A stretch of DNA of 64,000 bases from Batillaria attramentaria (taxonomy: Eukaryota > Mollusca > Gastropoda > Batillariidae), in the NCBI GenBank assembly GCA_018292915.2, contig JACVVK020000387.1, positions 499,501 through 563,500 on the forward strand. Reading direction: 5' to 3'. The notes under the pieces were generated by a model, which worked only from the letters and a program-made list of their open reading frames with translations, searched no databases and was not told the origin of the DNA. Below are positions 1 through 12,009 of this stretch, piece after piece (the stretch's first letter is position 1; the number at the start of each line of letters is the position of its first letter). Both the position numbers and the translations under genes were made by a program.

Positions 1-29
1 AGTACGTGTCTGCAAAACACACACATTAT

Positions 30-320
30 ATTAAGCCAGGGGTGTCCGGGGGCATGCTCCCCTGGAATTTTTTAAAATTAAACTGAAATCTGTGCAATTT
101 TTTTTTTAATTTTTGCTTGATTTTAAGTGTTTCAGAGGAGGAAGTACTTTTTTTTTTAAAGGAAAGTTTCAGAATTACACCCAAATCTGTGCAATTTGGT
201 GCATTCCTGACACGATTTTGTGCTTCAGAGGAGGAAACACACTTTCTGGGGGGAGGAACATTTTTAGTTAAAGGTGGAAATCCAACGAAAGGTGGAAGAT
301 TTTAAGCCGTGAAATCCTTT
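30..320 (+). repeat. Dispersed repeat family D, copy 1
   Basis: An AT-rich interspersed repeat beginning near GGGGGCATGCTCCCC and containing the recurring phrase GAGGAGGAAACACACTTT. Related copies lie at about 3190-3345 plus 4075-4180 (same strand) and 27800-28115 (opposite strand). No coding capacity is visible. It probably belongs to an old non-autonomous transposon, and its class is unknown. Confidence 0.6.
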
Positions 321-477
321 ATGACGTCCAACCTAAACAGCATAGCAAACTTTTTTTTTTTTTTTTTAGTCCATTGGAAAACAGGCAAAACTTTGCTCTT
401 GTTCAAAAGTTCTGCAAGGTTCCTATGTTTATAACGCTACATCAGACGCACGACAAAAAGATTGGTGATCAGCATAC

Positions 478-523
478 CTTGTGACAGCCATCCCATTTTG
501 CAACTGAAAAAACAAAGAGGACA

Positions 524-562
<39 letters not shown>

Positions 563-3500
563 GCAGACAAAATATTACACTTTGTGGTTGCAGTGATTAG
601 AGATATAAAACAAATGTACAGATCAGATCTCAACTTCTGCCATCATATGTTAAAAGGGTCAAAGTACCCTGAACTTAATAAGCGCTTAGGCCTTTTGTCC
701 AGATGACAGCAGTCTTCTTCCACAATGGTATGGTTTAAAAAAAAAAAAAAATCACGTCTGTCCTACAGTTTTACATCATCACAATGAAGTATGCATACAT
801 GTACTCCACTAAGTACCAACAAACCAACCTCACATGACACTAAATTTTCTACGCTTACCTGCCCTGTTACAACCTTCTCCACCAGGTCAATGGCTCCTCC
901 CAGTGCAAGACGTGCATTTTCCTCCACATTCTGTATTCAGAAACACCAAATAACACCACAATGTCATGCATGGTTAAGATCTTAGACTTTTACCTGCATG
1001 AAGAACAACAACAAAAAAATGCAAGAAGGAAAAAAAAGAAAAAAAAGAAGAACACCATGAGGGCTTAAATTTGAGCTCCACAGCATAATCCACCAAAATG
1101 CCTTACATTGTGGAAGTAAACAAAGTCATAGGACTGTGACAGTTTGCTGAGTTCTTGAGTGTCCATCAGCTTGGTCTCCTCCAGCATGTCCAGGTGGGCC
1201 CTGGAGTGACAAAGGAGTGCCTCCTCATCTTTCGCAGGCCGCACCTACAAAAGGATGAAAATATACCAGTGGTATATGTGTGTATCACACAGTCCAAGAG
1301 ATAGCAACGTACATGCACTTTGCAAATCACAAAGCTTCATAATTACAGGTCCCTGTAGTGTAGTGGTTAGCACTTCGGACCATGGACCGGGAGACCCGGG
1401 TTTGAAGCCCAGCCGAGGCAAGCGGGATTTTTCCTACCTAGGTCGGCTCCTACCCAGAGCGGGTGTGCTATGGGCCTAATGGGGAGGCTGTTGCCACACA
1501 GCCGAGATTCACCCACTTTGCGACTGGGTGCGACTTTGGGGGTGCTTCCCTTGGTATGACACATCTTATGATGTGGATGATTACACGGCCGGCACCGCAG
1601 GTGCCATAGTTTCCGGGCCTGGTTAATGCTGGGATATTTATGACAGGAAGCGTAGAATGCGGCCCTGTCCTGCAGTCCCAAACCACACGGACCTCCCTAG
1701 CATCATCTTATCATCATCCTCATCTCCATCATCATGCATAATATAAAAAAAATGCCCCAGCTTCCGAGCCCTCCGTGGATTCCACCCATTACCTGGGAGG
1801 AACACCACTGGAACTGGCAAAGAGTTGGGGCAGCAATTTTTTTAAAAAAAGCTTCATAATTTTGTTTTTCAAAGAGGACTTTCAGTGTAGTGAAAAGTGT
1901 TTGAAGTACACTGTACCACTGAAGACGTACATCATCAGTCACACAAGAATAGTTTCACTGAAAAGCGTGCATAAAAATTGGATGTCAGGTATAACATGTG
2001 TCACAGTCTGAGTCAAGCCTAAGTTACTTCCTCTGCACTTGAAAGCTGATACATGTATTTTTGCTCAGAAAAAATATTGCATTGATGAAGGGAAATACTG
2101 AGCCTCAATGAAACATTGCTGATGTGTTAATTTCATTCCCACTGGATTTCCGCACAGTACAAGTTTTGTCTTTCACCTTGCACAATTCTAAACACAGGAA
2201 TATATATGAGATGACCTCAGCCAGCAGACCCACACAACAACAGGTGATAGGCAATATTCGGTTCCAGTGTAACTCATTCACTCTGTGTGTCTATAGTGCT
2301 CACTGGAATATGCTGGCAACGGTCTGGTAAGCCAAGCTGCTGGATGCGGGAATAGCAGGTTTCGATCCTCTCTGGGCGTTCCGTGTATGCCTGATTCCAG
2401 GCACAGTAATGTGATGTAAGGCGGTCATCATACACCAGGCCTGTCCCCAAAGCCTGTTTGTGACTGAGAAAATCCAAGGGGCAAGGTCAGCAAAATGACA
2501 ACACAACTCTTCCCATTAACTCCCCCAACCCTGTTCTGCTTCTTGTGGTTGTGTGTGTCTGTCAGTGTGTGTGTGTGTTGTAAAGCGCCTTGAGCTACTG
2601 GAACAGGCGCTACACAAATTCCCTATATTCAGACTGGGGAATTGCTGAGGAAAAAAAGAAGAAGATTGAAACCTAGGCTGGGGTGCAGATGCAGCGCCCT
2701 GCCGGGGGGAACACAGGAGCAATGCAGCCACTTAAGAAAACAAATTTTAGCATTTTTAATGGCATTTAGTAGCCTCTCCTGGCACCCAAATGTAAAATAC
2801 TGCCTTGGTATACGTACTGACAATACATACAAGTAGATGCATTCAAAAATGAAGTTAGACTGTCCCATAGGGGATTACAGGTATCATGATACATGATTGT
2901 GTGTGCAACCCTTTTCCTCCTTCCTTTTCTTTGACTGCAACTTAGATTTTTTGGGGGGCTGAAAGGACAGGAAATTTGGCTGAAAATGCCAAATGACTGA
3001 AAATTCCCCAGCCTGCACAGTAGCAGCAGTAGTAGAAGTAGCAGAAGTAGTAGTAGTAGTATTCCTGCTATCCAATGAGTTTTGAGTTTACATGGTTTAA
3101 AATGGTCCATGGTCCAAAAGGAGTTAAAGTGTGTAGCATTCGGTGCTGAAGTGGCAAAGCCAATAGCACGCATCTGCAAATCAGACGTAATGCTAGGGAT
3201 GTCCAGGGGCAGCATGCTCCCCCAGATTTAAAAAACAAAACAAAACAAAAAATCTAAAATCGTGTAAATTGGTGCATTTTCATGTGATTGTGTTTCAGGG
3301 GAGGAAACACTTTTCTTTGGAAGAAAAGTCTTAGAATTGGACTATGCTCTGTAGAAACGGGGCGGCCGGTGGTCTAGTGGTTAAGAGACTTGTCACCAAT
3401 GCGAGAGGTCAGGGGTTCGAGTCCCACTCGGGGCAAAGAATTTTTCCTTCTCGTATGCGGCACCGTTCATTCAGGCCGATCTTCGGGGGTTCTCTCCGGG

Positions 3501-5635
3501 TACTCTGGCTTCCTCCCCCTCTGCTTTGGCAATGTTCAGCCCACCAAATTTGAAAAATAAATGCAATTCTAAAATTCTGAAATTTAAATAGCTGAGCTGA
3601 CCCTTCGCACCACGTGATTGTACTGTGTTTATATATCCAGTGTGTGAGAGAATGCGTGTGATTCACATGAACGTGCGTGTTGGGTTCAGTTCGCGGCGCT
3701 TTGAGCCGATTCATGAAAATGAGTAAAGCGCCTAAACAATACTCATTATTATTATTATTAAACTGGTGCGTTTGGGCATATTTGGGGTAAGCGGTGGTCT
3801 AATAGATAGCATGTCGGATTTTGTCGCTGCGCTGCTGAACGGCCGTCACCAATGTCACGGCGATAAAGCCTGGGTTCGAGCCCAGGTTGAGCTTGTGATA
3901 TGTGATACCGGTTTTGCCTGGCTGCCGGGCTGCTCATCGGGGGTTTCTCTCCGGGTTATCCGGCTTTCCTCCCCCAGCAAAATTGTAAAAAATATAGGAT
4001 AGGTATTGGGTGGCGCTGCAGCCCGAATTTCCCGAAAGGGATAATAAAGTAGTTTAAAAAAAAAAAAAAAAATCTGACGTGCTTCTGAGGAGGAAACACA
4101 CTTTCTGAGATGAGGAAAGTTTTACACAAAGATGGAAATCCGCCAAAACATGGAGAATTTTAAGACCTGAGTTTCAAATCCTTTTCCATCACATACTGGT
4201 GATATCAAACACAGGACAACGAGAAAAAAAAAAACAACAACAACAAAAACCAGCACAAATATTGGCCCCAGCTGGGAGCGATATGCTGGAGTGTGAACCT
4301 CTTTGAGATAATTATGGCTGCAGTGTGATGGTGAATGTCTACACCACTGTTACCTTTGTTGGTGGATCTACGTCTCCATACTATAACTCATAATGTCCCA
4401 TAAGGTTTTCTACTACTGCCAAGCCTCAGTCCCATAAGGTTTACAGAGAAACAACACGAGGAATACAGGAAGTGACTAAACCAGATTTCTCACACAGGAG
4501 AGCACTAAATAGTAGTTGCTTCTCTTAGACCACATAGCGATAAATACGGAGCGGAACGTAGCGGTATGGTACTGACAGAACGGAGCGGAATGCAGCGGTA
4601 CAAGGACTTAAGAGATAACACATTAACCCAGTGTCTTGGCATTTAGTGTGCAGGTTGGTGGTAAGGCTCACTTGGTATAGTTCCCCGGTTAGGGGGTGCA
4701 AATGAATACCAGTCATGTGCGGGAGGGGCAAATGTACTCCAGTCGTCCACTAGTGGGGGCCATCATTAGCTTGCTTTACGCCCTATGGCTTTTGGCCCTT
4801 AAGGACAAGTTGTTCCTGGCGTGTGTCTTTGGCTGCTTGGCTAGGCGAGTGTCTTTGGGGTGTGTGAGGGCTGATTTGCTTAGCTTTGGTTAGCGTCAGA
4901 GGATCTCCGCTTGGCTTTCAGATGCCTGGTCTGGGTTTGTTTTTCAGTGCCTCAGTCTGTTCTGTCATCCGTACTTTTGCCTTTTGAGTGGGGGCGATTG
5001 TATCCCTGCTATATGGGAGGGGGTGGAAATGTACTCTGAATTTGGGTCTCAGGAAATGAAGTCACGCGGACTTCGTTTTACAACTTCACTTTATGCATCA
5101 CACTTTAAGACAGAATATCATTATACGATAGTCAAGATTTATAAGCATTTAGTTTTACATCCTTTGTGATTGTGGCTGTTTCATTTTTAATCACTTTACT
5201 GGTGCACGTTTTTGATATTCGAACTTGGCAATCGTAAATTTTATGGCAATGGCCATAGGTTTACGGTTCGACTTCAACCATCGAACAGGAGAATGCTGTG
5301 CAGTGTTTCAACTCCTTGTTGAGTTGGGTGAACTCGAAGAATTTGTGTCTGAATAGTTGTGTAACTGTATTCATATCCTAAACTCCATGGTCATGCTGAA
5401 ACCTGATTCGTCAACTGTGAATGACTGGTATACATAAATTTGTGGTAAGAGGAACACCACTTGGTTGAAAAGTGGGCATGGCACCACCTGACTAAAATTG
5501 AAAATGTACAGTTCTTGAAGTTATGATGATCAGCAACCAAGTCAGTAATTATATCCCTTTGTGCGCGAGAAACAATTACATGAAATGAAAATTCACAAAC
5601 CTGGGCTCTGGACTGTGGGCTTCGGGCTCTGCCAT
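478..5635 (-). CDS. HDAC10: HDAC10/HDAC6-type class IIb deacetylase, N-terminal part (gene continues off left edge)
   Basis: Zinc-dependent class II deacetylase. HDAC10 is mainly a polyamine deacetylase and HDAC6 a tubulin deacetylase. Five coding exons chain in consistent phase: 5635-5601, 2463-2304, 1244-1107, 930-859 and 503-478, giving 143 codons plus two bases. The protein starts MAEPEAHSPEP, then enters the catalytic fold with GTGLVYDDRL, ERPERI, a CHS motif, a YDFVYFH segment and NGMAV. The last exon stops just before the expected RPPGHH active-site motif, which must lie off the window. Only about 16 residues precede the catalytic domain, as in HDAC10; HDAC6 has a longer leader. The ATG at 5635-5633 follows an acceptor at 5641 and so needs an upstream 5' UTR exon. 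A SINE sits in the intron between the exons ending at 2304 and starting at 1244. The HDAC10-specific gatekeeper residues cannot be seen, so HDAC6 or a generic class IIb member remains possible. Confidence 0.8.
1345..1847 (+). mobile_element. SINE family A, full-length copy with 14-bp target-site duplication
   Basis: A tRNA-like head carries box A (TAGTGTAGTGGTTAGCAC) and a box-B-like GGTTTGAAGCC near 1410. A roughly 400-bp body and an A-rich tail follow. The element is bracketed by the direct repeat AAAGCTTCATAATT at 1331-1344 and 1848-1861, a textbook retroposition footprint. A second full copy lies at 31363-31875 and a 3' fragment at about 26808-26912, both on the minus strand. It lies in an intron of the HDAC-like gene, antisense to it. 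Confidence 0.85.
2555..2635 (+). repeat. Retroposon 3' tail (AAGCGC...GCGCTA type)
   Basis: A short TG-rich stretch leads into TAAAGCGCCTTGAGCTACTG and then a GCGCTACACAAAT motif. The same layout ends other elements here, at about 3700-3765, 7990-8060 and 59065-59140. It is probably a 5'-truncated LINE or SINE tail. Confidence 0.45.
3358..3765 (+). mobile_element. SINE family C, element C1
   Basis: The tRNA-like head has box A (TGGTCTAGTGGTTAAGAG) and box B (GGGGTTCGAGTCCCAC). The body contains TCTCTCCGGGTACTCTGGC followed by a C-rich stretch. The tail has a GCGCTTTGAG motif and ends in an ATT microsatellite. The C-rich central block is shared with C2 although the heads differ. Confidence 0.7.
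3785..4055 (+). mobile_element. SINE family C, element C2
   Basis: A tRNA-derived head (AGCGGTGGTCTAATAGATAG, with box B GGTTCGAGCCC) is followed by the block TCTCCGGGTTATCCGGC plus a C-rich run also seen in C1. The tail is an A-run. Boundaries are approximate and no clean target-site duplication was found. Confidence 0.6.
4178..4290 (-). mobile_element. SINE family B, fragment
   Basis: The CTTTTCCA...GGTGATATCAAA tail and the AGCACAAATATTGGCCCC segment match the five longer family B SINEs. The tRNA-like head is degraded or missing. Confidence 0.5.
4385..4607 (-). repeat. Dispersed repeat family I, copy 1
   Basis: This is closely similar, in inverted orientation, to 63598-63825 at the other end of the window. 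It carries repeated CGGAGCGGAA motifs and an AACCTTATGG motif. No protein coding is seen, and it is probably a non-autonomous transposon of unknown class. Confidence 0.65.
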
Positions 5636-6062
5636 TGTTCCTAAAAAGAAAGAATAGGCAATCTTTGCAAAGTTTACAAGTAATACTGGCCAATCTTCGC
5701 CAATATGTTGAACTTGAAGATGTAAGTTGATAAGCAGTAGCGATGCACTTCTCTGTTGAAACTTACGGTTCTGCTGTGATTTATGCTATAAATTTCTGTT
5801 CACATGGACAAATGTATTGCTTAGAACGCAATACTGAGTAAGATCTAGGGTTAGACGTTGCGTGTGTATGTAAAGCAAATTCGGAAATGTTCTACGTACA
5901 AATACTGTAAAAGATCCTGCGGTACACGACAAAATTTTGCACCTCATTGAAGCCGGATTGGCAGTCGCAAGGAACTCCAAAAGGTTTGATTCAAAAGTCT
6001 CTCCGGTGTTAAATATCCCTGTTCCCTTCTTTTGGTGTCTGTGTGAATTAAGCGCTTCTTAC

Positions 6063-6250
6063 CTTCAAACAACGGCCCAGACAGTCGTATCGTCAACTGT
6101 GTGTTTCATGTTGGCATTTTGTCCCGCTGTGTAAGGGAGGTCATCCCCGAAAAAAATTCAAGCAAAGGTTACCTGGCAGGTCACTCTCCGCCGCAAAAGT
6201 TTGGCTTCTCGCACGCTCAAGGTCACGCGTGGAGTTTGATTTGGCCTCTT
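6063..6250 (-). other. Candidate 5' UTR exon and promoter of the HDAC10-like gene
   Basis: On the minus strand a strong donor (AAG/GTAAGA) ends at 6063, upstream of the start-codon exon whose acceptor is at 5641. The preceding roughly 180 bases are GC-richer than their surroundings. The right boundary is a guess. It is inferred only from splice logic; a cDNA would settle it. Confidence 0.35.
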
Positions 6251-6348
6251 CCACAGGTCACTGGGTTTTGTGAGCAAGCGAGAGAGAGAGTGAGTGTGAG
6301 TTTTTAGGGCTTAAAGCCGCGCAAGCCACAAAGACTAATTCGCGGCTG

Positions 6349-6394
<46 letters not shown>

Positions 6395-6569
6395 TTGAGT
6401 GTATGCTTCTGACAGCTGTTACCTTCTCAAAGCTTCTGATGATTTTTACTATTAGCCACTTGTAATGCTGCCTTATTCTAGTGTAAGTGGAGTTTGCACC
6501 ACTACTTGGGTGAATGTGAAAATGCAAAATTCACAAAATCGAACACACACTCATGCGCATGCGTGTGCG

Positions 6570-6626
<57 letters not shown>

Positions 6627-6888
6627 GAATATTTTAAAACTGTAATTTTTCTCTTAATTTGCAGCGGTACCAATCACACAACAGTCTGATCATGGACACA
6701 CAAATCCGATGTATCAGTACACAAAAAATATGGAAAGATGAAACACAACACGTGCATACAGCTAAAACACTGAAGTAAAGTTCTGTACAGGCATGTGAGA
6801 ACGTGACCAACGACAACAGTTGAACTTGTTTAGAGAAAGGAAAAAAAAGAAGATCAATGACAAGCTACAGGTACGCAGCATGAGGCGT

Positions 6889-7051
6889 GGGTGGGTGGGT
6901 GTTTGGGGGTCCTTTTCCACCACATAGGGTGATATCAAAGACGGGGCAACTATGAAAAAGCCAGCACAAATATTTGGCCCCAGCCGGGATCGAACTCACG
7001 ACCCGAGCATTAGAAGTCCAACGCTCTACCATTCGACCACCCCGGCTCCCC
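6889..7051 (-). mobile_element. SINE family B, copy B1
   Basis: Read on the minus strand, the tRNA-like head starts GGGAGCCGGGGTGGTCGAAT, with box B GAGTTCGATCCC. A GGCCAAATATTTGTGCTGGC segment and a CACCC-rich tail follow. The 13-bp target-site duplication CAGCATGAGGCGT is at 6876-6888 and 7052-7064. The head resembles a tRNA gene but is joined to the SINE body. Confidence 0.85.
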
Positions 7052-7764
7052 CAGCATGAGGCGTATCAACACTCTACTAATAAGAGCAAAACAGGATGTT
7101 CGTCATGATTACCATGACAGCCACCTTCCAGCTGTGTGTACAGTCACTGTTTCACACACACGTACACATGCAGTTCTTATCAGTTGTGCACATTGACATG
7201 TGCACATTGACATGTGCACAATTGATAAGCACTGCGTGTGTGTGTGAAACAGTGCACAAAATGAAGAACTAGCTGGTTTTGGCAACTCATCCTAATTCAA
7301 ACTGACCAATGTTAAAGTTATTAGGTTGTGCAGCACTAAACGCTAAAAATGAAAATGTCATCCCTCTCAGAGGAAACAAAAAAAACAAAAAAAAGTTCAA
7401 GCAGAACTCCAGAGCATATAATTCAGATTAAAAATCAAAGAGACACGATACACATAAAAAAAAACCCACACACACACTGAAAAGTACGATAGCAAGGCCT
7501 GAAAATCTTCAACCTGATTCATATTCATGAACTGTCACATGTAAAAATCACCCAAAATCTTGAGTATCTGTTAAGTACTGTATGCTTCCAATGAGTTACG
7601 AAGTTCCTTTTTTCCATGTTTTTAAATACTGAACAACTCCAGTTCTCAGTAACAGTAGAGGAGCAAATATTTGAGCATTTGGATCCCTATCAGAAATGAC
7701 AGATAGTTTTTGTGTTTTAAAAAAAACCCCCAAAACACCCCAACTTTTCATTAATGCTGTACAT

Positions 7765-7922
7765 AATGCCTTCAGACCTCACTGCCTCTGTTTAAATCGC
7801 ATCTGAAGACCTATCTCTTCCGCCAAGCCTTTGACAGCTAAACCTCTGTTAAGCCTCAGTGTCTGTGTGCATCATGAATTCGTTGCACTGCCAAATTGTA
7901 TGTAAGCGGAGGGGATGTAAAT

Positions 7923-7990
<68 letters not shown>

Positions 7991-8060
7991 TTAAGCGCAG
8001 CGAGTCCTTGAAGCTGGAGAACGGCGCTCTATAAGAGCCATGTATTATTATTATTATTAT
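7765..8060 (+). mobile_element. 3' end of a non-LTR retrotransposon
   Basis: The segment TTTAAATCGCATCTGAAGAC encodes FKSHLKTYLF, typical of the C-terminal end of LINE reverse-transcriptase ORFs. A stop codon, a TG microsatellite (about 7925-7988), an AAGCGCAGCGAG...GGCGCTCTATAA tail and a TATT repeat follow. It is severely 5'-truncated. The LINE clade is not determinable. Confidence 0.6.
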
Positions 8061-8104
8061 TATATGAAAAACCAGCACATTGTCATTCTTGAAACATGTT
8101 ATCT

Positions 8105-8560
8105 GCTTAAAGATCTAAGCTCCCAACGAAAAGCTTTCCGAAGTGTGAAAAAAATTTACAGAGTCGACCGCGCAAGCAGATTCAACTCTGTCACAGTTGC
8201 TGAGTTCACACAGTGTCCAGAAACAGCGACAAAACCATGCCGAAAAACTGCCCCCACTTCCTGTCGGAGTCCATCCAAGCTACCGTGCACATCCCCATGC
8301 AACCCAGCTCATTGTGTGACCACGCATCGGATACGTCAGTTTAGACGACTGAGCGATGTCGGACATGGCGCAAGTTACACTACTACCGCTAAGTACACGT
8401 GTTTGAAAACTATTTTGTTTCTTGCGTAAACATTTCAGCTCGCATACGAGAACTCTGCAACTGTGACAGAGTTGACTGTGCTTGCAAGGCAGACTCTGTA
8501 AATTTTGTTTTCACACCTCAGAAAGCTTTTCGATGGGAGCATAGATCTTTAACCTAAAAA
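8105..8560. repeat. Foldback (inverted repeat) element 1
   Basis: Arms at about 8105-8210 and 8450-8560 are imperfect reverse complements. AAGCTTTCCGAAG pairs with CTCAGAAAGCTTTTCG, and CAACTCTGTCACAGTTGC recurs inverted. The spacer is about 240 bp. It probably belongs to a foldback or MITE-like element and would form a long hairpin if transcribed. Confidence 0.7.
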
Positions 8561-11375
8561 CAGAAGAAAGAAAACAGCTGTTGTAGGCAGAATCATCAAA
8601 CTGGTGCCCTAAACAAAGCAGCATGAAATCCCGTAACAGTTTGAAGTCACTGAGCAATTTTTACAAAATGACAAGCAACAGTAGCTGCTTTAACATGCTC
8701 TTTGCGATTAGGCTGGCTCGGTTGCTGTAAAAAGAGCATACGTATATGAAGAAAATATGACTGAAATACACTGACAGCTGACCAAACCCGATTTTTACAT
8801 TTTCGAGGCACAGCTGGGAGTAACATTCATCCAACCCATTCCATTTTTCCACCCTGTTAAATAACAAACATGTTTGGCATGCTGGTAAGGCGACGACAAA
8901 ACACTGAAAGATGAACTAGTGGGTATCCCAGTTCCTCCCTGGCATGACTAGGAATCAACATTAAAGCTAATTGAACGGACTGGGCACAGTCAAACAGATT
9001 TTGGTTCAGCAGCTTCAACCAAACGAGCTTCATACGTTATAATGAAGTGATATTCAAAACCACCTGTCACATACCGGTACTTCTAAAAAGATAAAGGAGA
9101 AAAAGACAAATAAAGAAACAAAAAGAAAGAACAGAAAATGAGAATACATGTACAGCCATGTGATCATGAAACATAACTGGTTTTTGGTTTGGAAAAAAAA
9201 AATCATTTCAATCAACTATTAGTAACTACATATTTTGATACAAAGAAAGTGAAAAGAAGTATGTGCACAATCTAATCTCATAATGTAAATGAACGTTCTT
9301 AGCTTTCTTTCCTATGAAGAATGTGTGTACATAAAATATTACACAAACCTGGAAGATGAGAATTGTGAAATGGCCATAAGCTTGGCCCTATAAGAGGTAG
9401 GAACTCTGTCATTTTTTTTAATTTAAAAAAAAAATTATAATAATTGTAAGCCAAGGCAGACTCATATCCATTTTCAACGAAAATCAGTCGCTATAGGATC
9501 TTCTAGAACAAACTGCACACACGCTCCATTCAGGACAAGGTCACTCAAAAGGGCCAAACCAAGTGTTGACCAGTCAGTAATGAAACAGATATCAACACTG
9601 TTTCCCTGGTCTAAATGCAGAGGCAGAGTCCCTAAGAATTCTTATCCACTTGTGCTCACCCTATATTTCCACGTCTGACAGAACAGATACTCTCTCACAC
9701 CAGCACTTCTCTCACACGCAACATACATGCACACTGTACCTTTTAGCCATCATCTATCACTCAATGCTTCTCACAATTAACCATGAAGCAAACACACTTG
9801 CCTAGAATTCCACATACCTGTTTGCATTTTAGTGCACATGTAAAGAAGCTGACTAACATGGTACACTGGTACTCATGCAAGTGTATCATAATGCGAAGCT
9901 ATGTCAAGTGCTTGCCAGTGCACTGAGGCGTCCCATGGGCACCAAGTATCGTCCGGTTATTGCAGCCTAGGATTCTGATTGGAAGTGGGGCGAGCCAGTC
10001 AACAATAACAACTAATGCCTCAACACATGTCACAGTGTTGCCTAATATGCACGAAGCACCCCTTGAAGATTAAAATTTGCTGCAAATTGAATGAAACTCT
10101 CAGCTTCAAGTCTGTGTCCCTAGTCTGCTCACACAGTCATGAACCTCAGCCACACCTCCAGATTGTTCTACAACGGCAATCCATGTACTACAGATTGTGT
10201 CTTTCTCTCTGTCATCCATTCTGCTACCTACAGCATAAGAACCTTTCACACATGGTACATATATCATTTTTCTACATGGGTTTTGAGATCCAAAAAAACA
10301 CGACTACAATGACCACATGAACCTACCTCACCATCATAGTCACTTTACCTTGATAAGGTCAACAAAAATGAATGTCTGAATCTCACCACTCTTTACAGTG
10401 AATCGGACTTTTGCAAAATGGCAATTCACACTGATGCCATAATAAAGGCAGGCATTGTTCTGAAACTTCCTCCTCTATCCCTGATGAAGTTCACATACCC
10501 TGTGTCTCAGCTTACCATGGTAAAACACCAAAGCAAGTGAGCGTTGCTCTCTTGGCCTAATTGATCAGCTGTGTCTGCATAAACCCACGCAGGCCTTACC
10601 ACTGAATGAATTTTCAAACCACCACTTTACCTGACCTATGCATACTATCACTAATTATTGAAAAGATGGTCTACCCTACCACTACCTGAAATACATATAT
10701 ATATATATACTCCCCTCAGACTTGGGTTGCTACCAACACTGAACAAGCACTGTTTCCAGCACGGAAGTGGGCAGCTTTTCTCATTTACAGTTCAGATCTG
10801 AAAAACTGACAACCAAGCTCGGGAGAAGTACATGTACATGTACTACTTTTTCAGTTCCTCTAATTTCAAAGGTGACAAACAATTTATAGATATACGTTAA
10901 AAGAAATCGAGCACGCCACAAGAGTTTGAATGGTGCCAATTGTCTTGGCATCACACATTTGATTTGTGCTTTCGCAGATGCTCTAGTTCATAGACAGAAG
11001 ATCCATGGAGACCGTGCAAAGCACACAGTTACAGTCTTGAACAGGTATGACCATCTGGGACTGCAGTGTTCTTTGAACTCTCCACAGACTACAAAGCTTT
11101 AACTTAATTCTTACAAGTTAGTTTGAGGTTTTGTACCAGTGGCCTCACTAAAACAAAAACAAAAATTCAATTAATTCCATTTAGATTTGGTTTAGTGGGA
11201 GTATTCACTCTGATTATACTCATATTTGCCGCAAGTAAAGAGCAGTCACGGAACTGTTAATCTTATCCGATTTTCGCATACAGGGCCAAAACTGGGAAAG
11301 AGACAAAAACAAGACATACCTGTGCGCAGTATGAAATGTGTTAATTTAACAGCAGGCAAGTTATTTGCGTAAAAA

Positions 11376-11597
11376 CAGCGATTGTCAAATGCGCTCGCCC
11401 GCTCGCTTTCGCTACCAAATTTACCGTTGGGCGAGTGAAAGCTCCGGTAGCGGTAGCCCGAATGGCGAGCAGGAATTCTGAGATGAATCAGAACCTAGCA
11501 GCCACTCCGGCTTCCAGAATTTTTTTCAGGCTACCAGTTTTGTTCAGGGCGGTAGCCCGAATGGTTACCATGGTCCTGACACATTTGACGATTGCTG
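11376..11597 (+). mobile_element. MITE family E, copy 1 (222 bp)
   Basis: The ends are CAGCGATTGTCAAATG and CATTTGACGATTGCTG, inverted with one mismatch. The interior is GC-rich and highly similar to copy 2 at 19162-19384, which lies in the opposite orientation. There is no coding capacity. The superfamily is unassigned. Confidence 0.85.
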
Positions 11598-12009
11598 TAA
11601 GAAATGGTTCAAACTTTCAAAAACTTCTTTTTATGATGAGGACTGATATTAAATATTGCGCATGCAGCATCCACTATGTGCACCGTGATGGTGGGTCACG
11701 GTAGTTGGTTGTTATGTTTTTCTCTGAACCTGTGCTGACAAGGCCTGCAGCGGATTTACACGCAGAGGTGGGTGCACTACACAAGAACGTCAGTATCTCA
11801 CGCATACAGTCACACCAATCCATTTGTGACTTTTGCAGGCATACGCAACTCATAAAACTGAACTAGAAACCAGTCACAAAAAAACAACAACACAATAACA
11901 AGTTTTAAGAGAAACACAAAAACCTCATATACTGGTAAAACTTGCAAGATGTACAGATGTCCTGCCTGTCTGAAATTTGTCAAGAGAGCAACCTAGCACA
12001 GGATTATAG

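Larger units (their letters stand above)
3190..4180 (+). repeat. Repeat family D, copy 2, split by nested SINE insertions
   Basis: The left part (about 3190-3345) and right part (about 4075-4180) match consecutive portions of the family D copy at 30-320. The roughly 730 bases between them are occupied by two tRNA-headed elements, C1 and C2. This implies that family D is older than the SINEs that split it. Confidence 0.55.
6300..12009. other. Interval between the HDAC-like gene and ARIH2
   Basis: No convincing exon was found on either strand. The stretch holds GA and CA microsatellites (6351-6390, about 6575-6622), a family B SINE, a LINE-like 3' end with a long TG run, a foldback element and an inverted-repeat element. 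Its right end must include the ARIH2 3' UTR, but no clear AATAAA was identified on the minus strand. Confidence 0.6.

Noticed and set aside
2766..3215. 149-codon minus-strand open frame
   Set aside because: It contains a poly-Leu stretch from a CAG/TAG microsatellite and overlaps repeat family D.
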